This document shows positions 1 to 5,986 of a stretch of 10,000 nt of DNA, piece by piece. Position numbers and translations under genes: made by a program. This stretch comes from Magnetospirillum sp. GTDB lineage: Bacteria > Pseudomonadota > Alphaproteobacteria > Rhodospirillales > Magnetospirillaceae. Numbering within the stretch: position 1 is the first letter of the stretch; every line of letters begins with the position of its first letter. The notes under the pieces are model-generated. The model had not been told where the DNA came from and did not search any database. It saw only the letters and a program-made list of their open reading frames with translations. Location: positions 1 to 10,000 of the forward strand of contig JAIWOG010000011.1 in NCBI GenBank assembly GCA_020217035.1, given 5' to 3'.

Positions 1-686
1 AAAGATGGACTGGGCGAGAACTCAAGGATCGGTTCGCCATTCTTGTCGACCGGCGGGGCGTGGTTGAAATCTTGCACTGGCAACAAACGTATGGCGGTTC
101 CCTCGATGTCCAGCCATTCATCCGGTTGCCGACCCGGGTTGGTCAGGCCGGTCAAGCGGCACAACGCCTCTTGGTCGCCGTACCAGGCGTGGTCTTCTTC
201 CGGTAACGCCGCCAGCGTTTCGGCGAGGCGTTGGAAGAAGTGGACGACGGCGCCCTTGTTCCGCGGCCGGCAACCGATGACACCCGCATTGATCCCATGA
301 TGCATGTCCGGATCGGTACGCCAGGTCAAGGCGACGTCGTAATCCTCTTCCCACAACGCGCCGCGACAGGATTGCATCAGGATGTCCGGGTCCAGGAACA
401 GGGTCAGCCGGTCGAAATCGGCCGATTCCACGAAGTGCCGCCAAGCATCGACTTCGGCGATCATCAAAGGTTGAGATGGGTCGCCATAATGGATGACCTT
501 GTCGACGGTGACGCCGAAAGGTAATTGCGTTCCTTGGGGAAGCATCAGGATGATGCGGGCTTTGGGGGCGTTTCGGCGAATGGACGCGGCAAGAAAGTTA
601 TGAAATATCCAAACATTGTAAGCCAGTGGCATTTCCGCGCCGGGACGGAAGAAAACCACCGCGTTGAATTCCGCGGCTTTCGTCAT
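1..686 (-). CDS. Putative glycosyltransferase (nucleotide-diphospho-sugar transferase-like), C-terminus cut by window edge
   Basis: I translated this frame by hand. It is open from an ATG at 686 to the window edge (228 codons seen) with no stop. The ATG overlaps the TGA of the upstream FkbM gene (ATGA), which implies translational coupling. Near residues 97-103 the sequence LFLDPDILM carries a DxD motif (D99, D101), the usual metal and sugar-nucleotide binding signature. Near 132-140 there is INAGVIGCR, and near 169-173 YGDQE. A hydrophobic strand with DxD, then an N-A/S-G patch, then a DQ pair is the pattern of GT-A fold nucleotide-diphospho-sugar transferases. There is no signal peptide or membrane segment, so the enzyme is probably cytoplasmic. 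I infer transfer of a sugar to a glycan or protein; donor and acceptor are unknown. Base composition is less GC-rich than the neighbours (about 53% over 541-660). The coding call is firm, the family call moderate. Confidence 0.72.
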   Translation of the reverse strand, partial: MTKAAEFNAVVFFRPGAEMPLAYNVWIFHNFLAASIRRNAPKARIILMLPQGTQLPFGVTVDKVIHYGDPSQPLMIAEVDAWRHFVESADFDRLTLFLDPDILMQSCRGALWEEDYDVALTWRTDPDMHHGINAGVIGCRPRNKGAVVHFFQRLAETLAALPEEDHAWYGDQEALCRLTGLTNPGRQPDEWLDIEGTAIRLLPVQDFNHAPPVDKNGEPILEFSPSPS

Positions 687-1594
687 GGCCTTGCCGCCAA
701 AATCCGCTGAGCGTCGTCTTGCAGGACCTCCACCTCGTGTCTTGGGCGGCAGGTGGCCAGGCGGCTGAGGCGGGACATGTCGGGCTTGCCGTCAATGCTG
801 AAAGGGTGCAACGAATCGGTCGGCGTCAGTGTGTGGTTCTGATCGTCTATGACGTAAAAGTAGTAGCCTTGACCAGAAAGTATCCGTCCGCACGTCTCGC
901 TGCCTTCCGCGTCGATACATTCCAGGATGATATCCGGATGGCATTCGCTCAGCACGCGAGGCATCGAGCGCAGAACATTCGGCTCATGCCCTTCCACGTC
1001 GATCTTCATCAGTTCGATGCGGCTGCGGTTCTGAGCGAAGAAGGAATCGATGGTCAACGCCTGTACGGGCAAGACAATCCCGGCGTTTTGCCCGACCCGC
1101 CCACCGGTGCTGTGGTACCAGTTTTCGGTCGGGATGGTGAACGGAACGATACCCGCTTTATCCGATACCGCACACTGGAACATGTTGCTGGTGGGCAAAC
1201 CATTGGCCCGCAAGTTGGTGAGCAATCGGGCGAAATTGATGCCATGGGGTTCGAAGCCGACGATGCTGGCTTTACCGTTGGCCTTAGCGGCGACCAAGGT
1301 GTAAACACCGGTATGGGCGCCGACGTCGAAGATGACCTTTGCGTTTTTGGCCAAGCTCGCCCACAAGGCCAAGGTCATCGGTTCGTAACAATGGTTCCAC
1401 AGCCACCGCAGGGCGACCCCGTCATCCCTTTCCACCAACAGCATGGTGAATTGGATGTCCCCCACTTGGGCATCGACGAAACCGGTATAGGCCGGTTTGG
1501 CCAGCAACTCCTGCAACGACAGGCGAGCCCCGGCGGGGACGGCTTGCTCGAGCGCCTTTTGATTGTTCGCTGAGATATGGTCGGTTGGCCGCAA
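683..1594 (-). CDS. FkbM-family SAM-dependent methyltransferase
   Basis: The protein (303 residues from the chosen start) has a class I methyltransferase core. Motif I is FDVGAHTGVYT at about 89-99, the acidic ribose-binding strand ends in GFEPH at about 113-117, and the FkbM hallmark KIDVEGHE lies at about 197-204. FkbM proteins are O-methyltransferases first known from macrolide synthesis and widespread in glycan and lipopolysaccharide gene clusters; the target here is unknown. The frame stays open far into tyrS up to 1942, but that part is a shadow of tyrS. I chose TTG at 1594 because AGGGGGA (1602-1608) sits at good spacing before it and it lies 23 bases past the tyrS stop. The first ATG is at 1444 and would remove 50 residues. 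The stop overlaps the start of the glycosyltransferase gene, so the two are probably made together and may act on the same glycan. Confidence 0.85.
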   Translation of the reverse strand: MRPTDHISANNQKALEQAVPAGARLSLQELLAKPAYTGFVDAQVGDIQFTMLLVERDDGVALRWLWNHCYEPMTLALWASLAKNAKVIFDVGAHTGVYTLVAAKANGKASIVGFEPHGINFARLLTNLRANGLPTSNMFQCAVSDKAGIVPFTIPTENWYHSTGGRVGQNAGIVLPVQALTIDSFFAQNRSRIELMKIDVEGHEPNVLRSMPRVLSECHPDIILECIDAEGSETCGRILSGQGYYFYVIDDQNHTLTPTDSLHPFSIDGKPDMSRLSRLATCRPRHEVEVLQDDAQRILAARP

Positions 1595-1602
1595 GTCCCA
1601 GT

Positions 1603-1609
1603 CCCCCTT
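1603..1609 (-). promoter_or_regulatory. Ribosome binding site that favours the TTG start of the FkbM gene
   Basis: Read on the minus strand, AAGGGGG lies 8 bases before a TTG codon at 1594-1592. No ATG occurs in the FkbM frame between the tyrS stop and 1444. The purine run is the best Shine-Dalgarno match in the gap and is the main reason for choosing the TTG. Confidence 0.5.
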
Positions 1610-1617
1610 TCTTGCCG

Positions 1618-2868
1618 TTATTCCGGCTTGACCAGGACGTGGCGCTTCTTGCCCGCCGTCAGCTTGATGACGCCGTCCTTCAACGCATCGGCGCCGATGG
1701 CTTGCGCCGGGTCGGTGATGGCCACGTCGTTGACCCGGCCGCCGCCTTGTTGCAGCAGGCGCCTCGCCTCGCCGTTGGAGGCCGCCAGGCCGGCGCGCAC
1801 GAACAGGGCGAAGGCCGGGATGCCGGCGGCCAGGTCGCCAGCGGGCAAGGTGACGGTCGGCAAGTTGTCGGACAGGCCGCCTTGCTCGAAGGTCTTCCGC
1901 GCGGTCTCGGCGGCTTCCAATGCGGCGTCCTCGCCATGGCACAGCTTGGTGACCTCGTGGGCCAGGATCTTCTTGGCCTCGTTGATTTCGGCGCCTTCAA
2001 GGGCTTCCAGCTTGGCGATCTCGGCCAGCGGCAGCTCGGTGTAAAGCTTCAGGAAGCGGCCGACATCGGCGTCCTCGGTGTTGCGCCAGTACTGCCAGAA
2101 CTCCCACGGGCTCAGCATGTCGGCGTTCAGCCACACGGCGCCGCCCACGGTCTTGCCCATCTTGGCGCCCGAGCTGGTGGTCAAAAGCGGGCTGGTCAGG
2201 CCGTAAAGCTCGGCCTGGTGGACGCGGCGGCCCAGTTCGACGCCGTTGACGATGTTGCCCCACTGGTCCGACCCGCCCATCTGCAGAACGCATTTATGAC
2301 GGTTCCACAACTCGGCGAAGTCGTAGCCTTGCAGGATCATGTAGTTGAATTCCAGGAAGGTCAGCGGTTGCTCGCGTTCCAGGCGCAGTTTGACCGAATC
2401 GAAGGTCAGCATGCGGTTGATGGTGAAATGCTTGCCGTAATCGCGCAGGAAGGCGATGTAGTTCAACTGGTCCAGCCAGTCGGCGTTGTTGACCATCATG
2501 GCGTCGGTGGCGCCGTCACCAAAGCTCAGGTACTTGGCGAACACCGTCTTGATGCCGGCCATGTTGCGGGCGATGTCGGCATCGGACAGCATCTTGCGGG
2601 CTTCGTCCTTGCCGGTGGGGTCGCCGATGCGGGTGGTGCCGCCGCCCATCAGCACGATGGGCTTGTTGCCGGTCTTCTGCCACCACCGGAGCAGCATGAT
2701 CTGCATCAGGCCGCCCACATGAAGCGATTCGGCGGTGCAGTCGAAGCCGATATAGGCCGCCGCCGGACCTTCGGCCAGGCGCTTGTCCAGCGCTTCCAGG
2801 TCGGTGCATTGGTGCATGTAGCCGCGTTCGGCGACGACACGCAAAAATTCGGAGCGGGCAGTATTCAT
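1618..2868 (-). CDS. tyrS: Tyrosyl-tRNA synthetase
   Basis: This cytoplasmic class I aminoacyl-tRNA synthetase charges tRNA-Tyr with tyrosine using ATP. The 416-residue length is normal for bacterial TyrRS. The HIGH-type motif is HVGG at about 50-53 within the segment SLHVGGLM. The tyrosine-site signature GGSDQWGN is at about 198-205. The KMSKS loop appears as KMGKT at about 236-240, a variant I recall from other bacterial TyrRS. The C-terminal part (about 350-410) looks like an S4 RNA-binding domain, with [13 protein letters not shown] as its core. The ATG at 2868 follows a purine stretch (AGAAGAAG) and begins MNTARSEFL, a normal N-terminus for the family. The gene is divergent from anmK with an 88-base spacer, and the FkbM gene follows closely downstream. 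I found no convincing -35/-10 pair for tyrS in the spacer. Confidence 0.97.
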   Translation of the reverse strand: MNTARSEFLRVVAERGYMHQCTDLEALDKRLAEGPAAAYIGFDCTAESLHVGGLMQIMLLRWWQKTGNKPIVLMGGGTTRIGDPTGKDEARKMLSDADIARNMAGIKTVFAKYLSFGDGATDAMMVNNADWLDQLNYIAFLRDYGKHFTINRMLTFDSVKLRLEREQPLTFLEFNYMILQGYDFAELWNRHKCVLQMGGSDQWGNIVNGVELGRRVHQAELYGLTSPLLTTSSGAKMGKTVGGAVWLNADMLSPWEFWQYWRNTEDADVGRFLKLYTELPLAEIAKLEALEGAEINEAKKILAHEVTKLCHGEDAALEAAETARKTFEQGGLSDNLPTVTLPAGDLAAGIPAFALFVRAGLAASNGEARRLLQQGGGRVNDVAITDPAQAIGADALKDGVIKLTAGKKRHVLVKPE

Positions 2869-2891
2869 GGCTTCTTCTGTCGATCGGTTGC

Positions 2892-2920
2892 TTGAATGAA
2901 GGCTGCCCGTTTAGCACAAT
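2892..2920 (+). promoter_or_regulatory. Candidate sigma-70-type promoter for anmK
   Basis: In the 88-base spacer between the divergent tyrS and anmK genes, TTGAAT (2892-2897) and CACAAT (2915-2920) are 17 bases apart. Each matches the consensus at four of six positions. Transcription would start near 2927, giving a leader of about 30 bases. This is a by-eye match of modest strength. Confidence 0.3.
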
Positions 2921-2956
2921 CATCGCCAGTCAACAATCGGCGCAAGGCGTTCGATC

Positions 2957-4030
2957 ATGCATATGCGGGCCTTGGGATTGATGAGCGGCACTTCGCTGGA
3001 CGGCATCGACGCCGCGCTGATCGAAACCGACGGCGAGACGGTGCGGGCTTTCGGGCCGGCGCTGACCCAGCCTTATGACGAATCCCTGCGCGGCGCACTT
3101 CGCGCGATCCTGGGGGGGGACGGTCCGGTGGCCGAAGTCGAACTCCGCCTGACCGAAGCCCACGCCCAAGTGGTGGACAAGCTGCTGAGCCGCGCCGGTA
3201 TCGCGGCGGCCGCCGTGGACGTGGTCGGCTTTCACGGCCACACCATCTTGCACCGTCCTGAACAGGGCCGCACCTGGCAGATCGGTGACGGGGCGCTGTT
3301 GGCCAAGCTGACCGGCATCCGGGTGGTCAACGATTTCCGCAGCGCCGATGTCGCCGCCGGCGGCCAAGGGGCGCCGCTGGTGCCGGTTTTCCACGCTGCC
3401 TTGGTCCAGGGACACGAAACACCCTTGGCGGTGCTGAACCTGGGTGGGGTCGGCAACGTCACCTGGATCGGCGGCGACGGCGAATTGCGGGCCTTCGATA
3501 CGGGCCCCGGCAACGCCTTGCTCGACGATTGGGCGATGCGCCATTGCAGCCGCCCGCTGGATCTGGACGGCGAATTGGCGGCGTCGGGACGTGTCGACCT
3601 GGAGGCGTTGACGCGCTTTTCCAGCCATCCGTATTTTGCCGTGATACCGCCGAAATCCCTGGATCGCGATGACTTCCGCGCCTTCGCCGAGGCGTTGGTG
3701 GGGAACAAAGGCCCCGGTGACGGCGCCGCCACCCTGACGGCCTTCACCACCCGCGCCGTCGCCTTGGCGCGATCGCATTTCCCGCAACCGGCGAAGCGTT
3801 GGCTGGTATGTGGCGGCGGACGGCACAATCCGGTGCTGATGGCGTCGCTGCAAGCCGAGCTGGCGGCCCCCGTGGTCAACGTCGACGAATTGGGCTGGAA
3901 TGGCGACGCCCTGGAAGCCCAGGCATTCGCCTTCCTGGCGGTGCGGTCCTTGCGTGGTCTGCCGCTGACTTTCCCCGGCACCACCGGGGTGGACCGCCCT
4001 TTGTGCGGGGGGCGGGTAACCCTTTGCTAA
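2957..4030 (+). CDS. anmK: Anhydro-N-acetylmuramic acid kinase
   Basis: AnmK hydrolyses the 1,6-anhydro ring of anhydro-MurNAc and phosphorylates the sugar with ATP, giving MurNAc-6-phosphate. This returns cell wall fragments to peptidoglycan synthesis in the cytoplasm. The 357 residues, close to the usual length of about 370, carry the family pattern in order: GLMSGTSLDGID (about 7-18), GFHGHT (91-96), NDFRSADVAAGGQGAPLVP (125-143), NLGGVGN (161-167), DTGPGN (181-186, where D181 is the likely catalytic aspartate) and CGGGRHN (285-291). The last fits the ATP-binding part of the sugar kinase/Hsp70/actin fold. ATG 2957 is preceded by AAGGCG at suitable spacing; a second ATG at 2963 is possible. 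A run of eight G at 3112-3119 lies inside the gene, but the frame is intact. It is divergent from tyrS and is followed after 42 bases by a small exported-protein gene on the same strand. Confidence 0.96.
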   Translation: MHMRALGLMSGTSLDGIDAALIETDGETVRAFGPALTQPYDESLRGALRAILGGDGPVAEVELRLTEAHAQVVDKLLSRAGIAAAAVDVVGFHGHTILHRPEQGRTWQIGDGALLAKLTGIRVVNDFRSADVAAGGQGAPLVPVFHAALVQGHETPLAVLNLGGVGNVTWIGGDGELRAFDTGPGNALLDDWAMRHCSRPLDLDGELAASGRVDLEALTRFSSHPYFAVIPPKSLDRDDFRAFAEALVGNKGPGDGAATLTAFTTRAVALARSHFPQPAKRWLVCGGGRHNPVLMASLQAELAAPVVNVDELGWNGDALEAQAFAFLAVRSLRGLPLTFPGTTGVDRPLCGGRVTLC

Positions 4031-4058
4031 CGGCGATGGGGTTCAATGGGCCGTGACG

Positions 4059-4064
4059 AAGGAG
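4059..4064 (+). promoter_or_regulatory. Strong ribosome binding site of the 105-residue exported protein
   Basis: AAGGAG lies 8 bases before the ATG at 4073. It supports this small frame as a real gene and fixes its start. Confidence 0.7.
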
Positions 4065-4072
4065 ATTGACCG

Positions 4073-4390
4073 ATGAAACGCGCCCTGTTCGCCCTTGCCC
4101 TTGCCACGCTGTTTCCGTCCGTCACCTGGGCCGATCAAGCAAGCGCCGTCGCCGCCGTGCGTCAACAGCCTCGGGTGGTGGACGTCAGCGCCGATTCCCA
4201 AGGCAACATGTACGTGCTGGTCAAGGGCGAGAACATCAGCTGGAACCAGTACGCCGCCTATCTGTGCAAGGTGGTGGCGCCGCACCAGGGCCGCATCTTC
4301 AACATCCGGGTGATCGAGCTGACCCGCGCGATCCGCACCCAGCCTCCAGCCAAGTGGGATCGCCTGGGTCAGGCTGCCTGCGCTCACTAA
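4073..4390 (+). CDS. Small exported protein of unknown function with a cysteine pair
   Basis: I do not recognise a characterised family. The 105-residue product begins with a clear Sec signal peptide: MKR, then a hydrophobic stretch, then a likely cleavage after VTWA at about residue 20. The mature protein of about 85 residues would be periplasmic. It contains exactly two cysteines, C65 and C103, which could form a disulfide there. The pattern of short alternating hydrophobic residues (VVDVSA, MYVLV, IFNIRVIEL) around a polar stretch with SWNQYAAYLC suggests a small alpha/beta fold. Coding is supported by the strong ribosome binding site and by a good fit between signal peptide and start. It lies 42 bases after anmK with no terminator seen between them, so it could be co-transcribed, but a link to cell wall recycling is only inference. 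Its stop is 3 bases from the stop of the convergent phoU. Confidence 0.78.
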   Translation: MKRALFALALATLFPSVTWADQASAVAAVRQQPRVVDVSADSQGNMYVLVKGENISWNQYAAYLCKVVAPHQGRIFNIRVIELTRAIRTQPPAKWDRLGQAACAH

Positions 4391-4393
4391 AGT

Positions 4394-5113
4394 CTATTCC
4401 TGCACCGCGCCTTCGAAGGACGAGGTGTCGCGCTTGGGCCGCTGGTCGTTGAGCGACCGGCCGGTGGCGACGAAATAGGTCTGCTCGGCGATGTTGGTGG
4501 CGTGGTCGCCGACCCGTTCGATGTTCTTGGCGATGAACATCAGGTGCGAGCACGACGTGATGGTCCGCGCGTCTTCCATCATGTAGGTCAGGATTTCACG
4601 GAACAGGCTGGAATAAAGGTCGTCCACTTCCTGATCGCGCGAGCGCACGGCCAAGGCCCGTTCGGCGTCGTGGGTCAGATAGGCGTTCAACACCTCGCCC
4701 AGCAACTCGGCCACCAACTTGCCCATGCGCACCAGCGACCGCATGGGGGCGACGGGCGGCATCTGGTTCAGCACCAAGGATCGCTTGGCGGCATTGGCGG
4801 CGTGGTCGGCGATGCGTTCGATGTCGCCAGCCACCTTCAAGGCCGAGATCACTTGGCGCAGGTCGTCGGCCACCGGCGCCCGCAGCGCCAGCACCCGCAC
4901 GGTCTGTTCGTTGATGAAATGCTCGATCTCGTCGATTTCGTGGTCGGCGTTCATCACTTGGCCAGCCAAGTCGGAATCGCGCTTTTCCAGGGCTTCGACG
5001 GATTTGTGCAACTGGGCTTCCGCCAAGCCGGCCATGCGGGCCAGGGAATCGTGCAGACGCTTCAGTTCTTCGTCGTAGGACTTGACGATGTGCTGGTCGC
5101 CGATGGTGGGCAT
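4394..5113 (-). CDS. phoU: Phosphate transport system regulator PhoU
   Basis: PhoU is a cytoplasmic, peripheral protein that restrains the PhoR kinase and the Pst transporter when phosphate is plentiful. The 239 residues, a normal length, form two similar halves, each expected to be a three-helix bundle. The repeated metal-binding helix is visible in both: DIERIADHAANAAKR in the first half and NIERVGDHATNIAEQ in the second. I chose ATG at 5113 over the in-frame GTG at 5119, because the Shine-Dalgarno GGAG (5121-5124) is 7 bases from the ATG but only 1 base from the GTG. The gene starts 13 bases after the pstB stop, so the two are surely co-transcribed. A phoB response regulator often follows phoU, but here a convergent gene ends 3 bases away. 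Confidence 0.95.
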   Translation of the reverse strand: MPTIGDQHIVKSYDEELKRLHDSLARMAGLAEAQLHKSVEALEKRDSDLAGQVMNADHEIDEIEHFINEQTVRVLALRAPVADDLRQVISALKVAGDIERIADHAANAAKRSLVLNQMPPVAPMRSLVRMGKLVAELLGEVLNAYLTHDAERALAVRSRDQEVDDLYSSLFREILTYMMEDARTITSCSHLMFIAKNIERVGDHATNIAEQTYFVATGRSLNDQRPKRDTSSFEGAVQE

Positions 5114-5120
5114 GGGCACT

Positions 5121-5124
5121 CTCC
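5121..5124 (-). promoter_or_regulatory. Ribosome binding site that decides the phoU start
   Basis: On the minus strand the sequence reads GGAG, seven bases, ATG. An in-frame GTG lies in the seven-base gap but is too close to the GGAG to be used well. The site sits next to the TGA of pstB (5127-5129), which fits translational coupling. Confidence 0.65.
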
Positions 5125-5126
5125 GT

Positions 5127-5918
5127 TCAGCCGAAACGGCCGGTGATGTAGCCCTGCGTCAATTGCTGCGCGGGCGCGGTGAAGATTTGTTCGGTATCGC
5201 CCACTTCCACCAGATCGCCAAGATGGAAAAACGCCGTGCGTTGCGACACGCGGGCGGCCTGCTGCATGGAATGGGTGACGATGACGATGGTGAAGTTCTC
5301 GCGCAATTCGTCGATCAGCTCTTCCACCTTGGCGGTGGCGATGGGGTCCAGCGCCGAGCACGGTTCATCCATCAGGATCACTTCCGGCGACACGGCGATG
5401 GCACGCGCGATGCACAGGCGCTGCTGCTGGCCGCCGGAAATGCCGGTGCCCTTTTCGTACAGGCGATCCTTGACCTCGTGCCACAGACCGGCTTTTTCCA
5501 GGGCGGTCTCGACGATCTGGTCCAGGTGGTCGTTGTCGCGGTAAAGGCCATGGATGCGCGGGCCGAAGGCGACGTTGTCATAAATGGACTTGGGGAACGG
5601 GTTGGGCTTTTGGAACACCATGCCGACGCGCATGCGCAACAGCACCGGGTCGAGGGCGTTGGCACCATAAAGCTCGTCGTTGTCCAAGGTCACCTGGCCG
5701 GTGACCGAAGCCACGCCGATGGTGTCGTTCATGCGGTTCAAGCAGCGCAGGAAGGTTGACTTGCCGCAGCCCGAGGGACCGATCAGGGCGGTGACCTCGT
5801 TGGGGCGGAAATCCAGGTTCACGCCTTTCAGCGCCAGTTTCTCGCCGTAATGTACCTTCACGTCGCGAGCGCACATCTTGGATTCGGCGGCGACGTTCTG
5901 GGTGGGGGCTTCCGGCAT
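5127..5918 (-). CDS. pstB: Phosphate ABC transporter ATP-binding protein PstB
   Basis: PstB is the ATPase that powers PstCA, the inner membrane permease for high-affinity phosphate import. The 263-residue protein has a complete nucleotide-binding domain: Walker [10 protein letters not shown] at about 47-55, Q-loop glutamine in VFQKPNPFP at about 103, ABC signature SGGQQQR at about 161-167, Walker B ILMDEP at about 181-186, and the switch histidine in VTHSM at about 216. The [18 protein letters not shown] stretch is characteristic of PstB among ABC ATPases. ATG 5918 has only a weak purine tract before it. phoU follows 13 bases downstream, as is usual. What is unusual is upstream: cobN ends 68 bases before the start, and no pstS, pstC or pstA is present, so the permease must be encoded elsewhere. 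Confidence 0.97.
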   Translation of the reverse strand: MPEAPTQNVAAESKMCARDVKVHYGEKLALKGVNLDFRPNEVTALIGPSGCGKSTFLRCLNRMNDTIGVASVTGQVTLDNDELYGANALDPVLLRMRVGMVFQKPNPFPKSIYDNVAFGPRIHGLYRDNDHLDQIVETALEKAGLWHEVKDRLYEKGTGISGGQQQRLCIARAIAVSPEVILMDEPCSALDPIATAKVEELIDELRENFTIVIVTHSMQQAARVSQRTAFFHLGDLVEVGDTEQIFTAPAQQLTQGYITGRFG

Positions 5919-5951
5919 GGATTACATCCGTTAAAGGTCTAGGGCAGGGTT

Positions 5952-5978
5952 GGTATAGCGTGGTGAACGGGCAATCAA
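5952..5978 (-). promoter_or_regulatory. Weak candidate promoter for pstB-phoU
   Basis: In the 68-base gap between cobN and pstB the minus strand shows TTGATT (5978-5973) and TATACC (5957-5952) separated by 15 bases, shorter than ideal. The gap is locally AT-rich at its cobN end (TTAATATTGATT). No hairpin with a T run and no convincing Pho box is visible, so read-through from cobN is the alternative. Confidence 0.2.
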
Positions 5979-5986
5979 TATTAAGA

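Noticed and set aside
1595..1942. N-terminal extension of the FkbM frame into tyrS
   Set aside because: This part lies inside tyrS in another frame, is arginine-rich and unlike the methyltransferase family; a start after the tyrS stop is far more likely.
1585..2895. A 436-codon open frame on the + strand opposite tyrS
   Set aside because: Its composition is low-complexity (G, Q, V, H, A rich) and tyrS on the other strand has every family motif.
2928..2933. TTGACT on the minus strand as the -35 box of tyrS
   Set aside because: No acceptable -10 hexamer lies 15-19 bases downstream; the nearest AT-rich stretch (GCTAAA) is only about 12 bases away.
3112..3119. Run of eight G in anmK as a possible slippage or phase-variation site
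   Set aside because: The frame is intact through the run and anmK is a housekeeping function; no alternative product would be sensible.
2930..3853. A 307-codon frame on the - strand opposite anmK
   Set aside because: No motif and shadow-like composition; AnmK on the + strand is unambiguous.
5117..5119. GTG at 5119 as the phoU start
   Set aside because: It is one base from the GGAG ribosome site, while ATG 5113 has ideal spacing.
4502..5146. A 214-codon frame on the + strand opposite phoU
   Set aside because: Rich in H, Q, G and V, as expected for an antisense shadow; PhoU explains the region.
5919..5986. Pho box upstream of pstB
   Set aside because: I looked for two CTGTCAT-like repeats 11 bases apart and found no acceptable pair.
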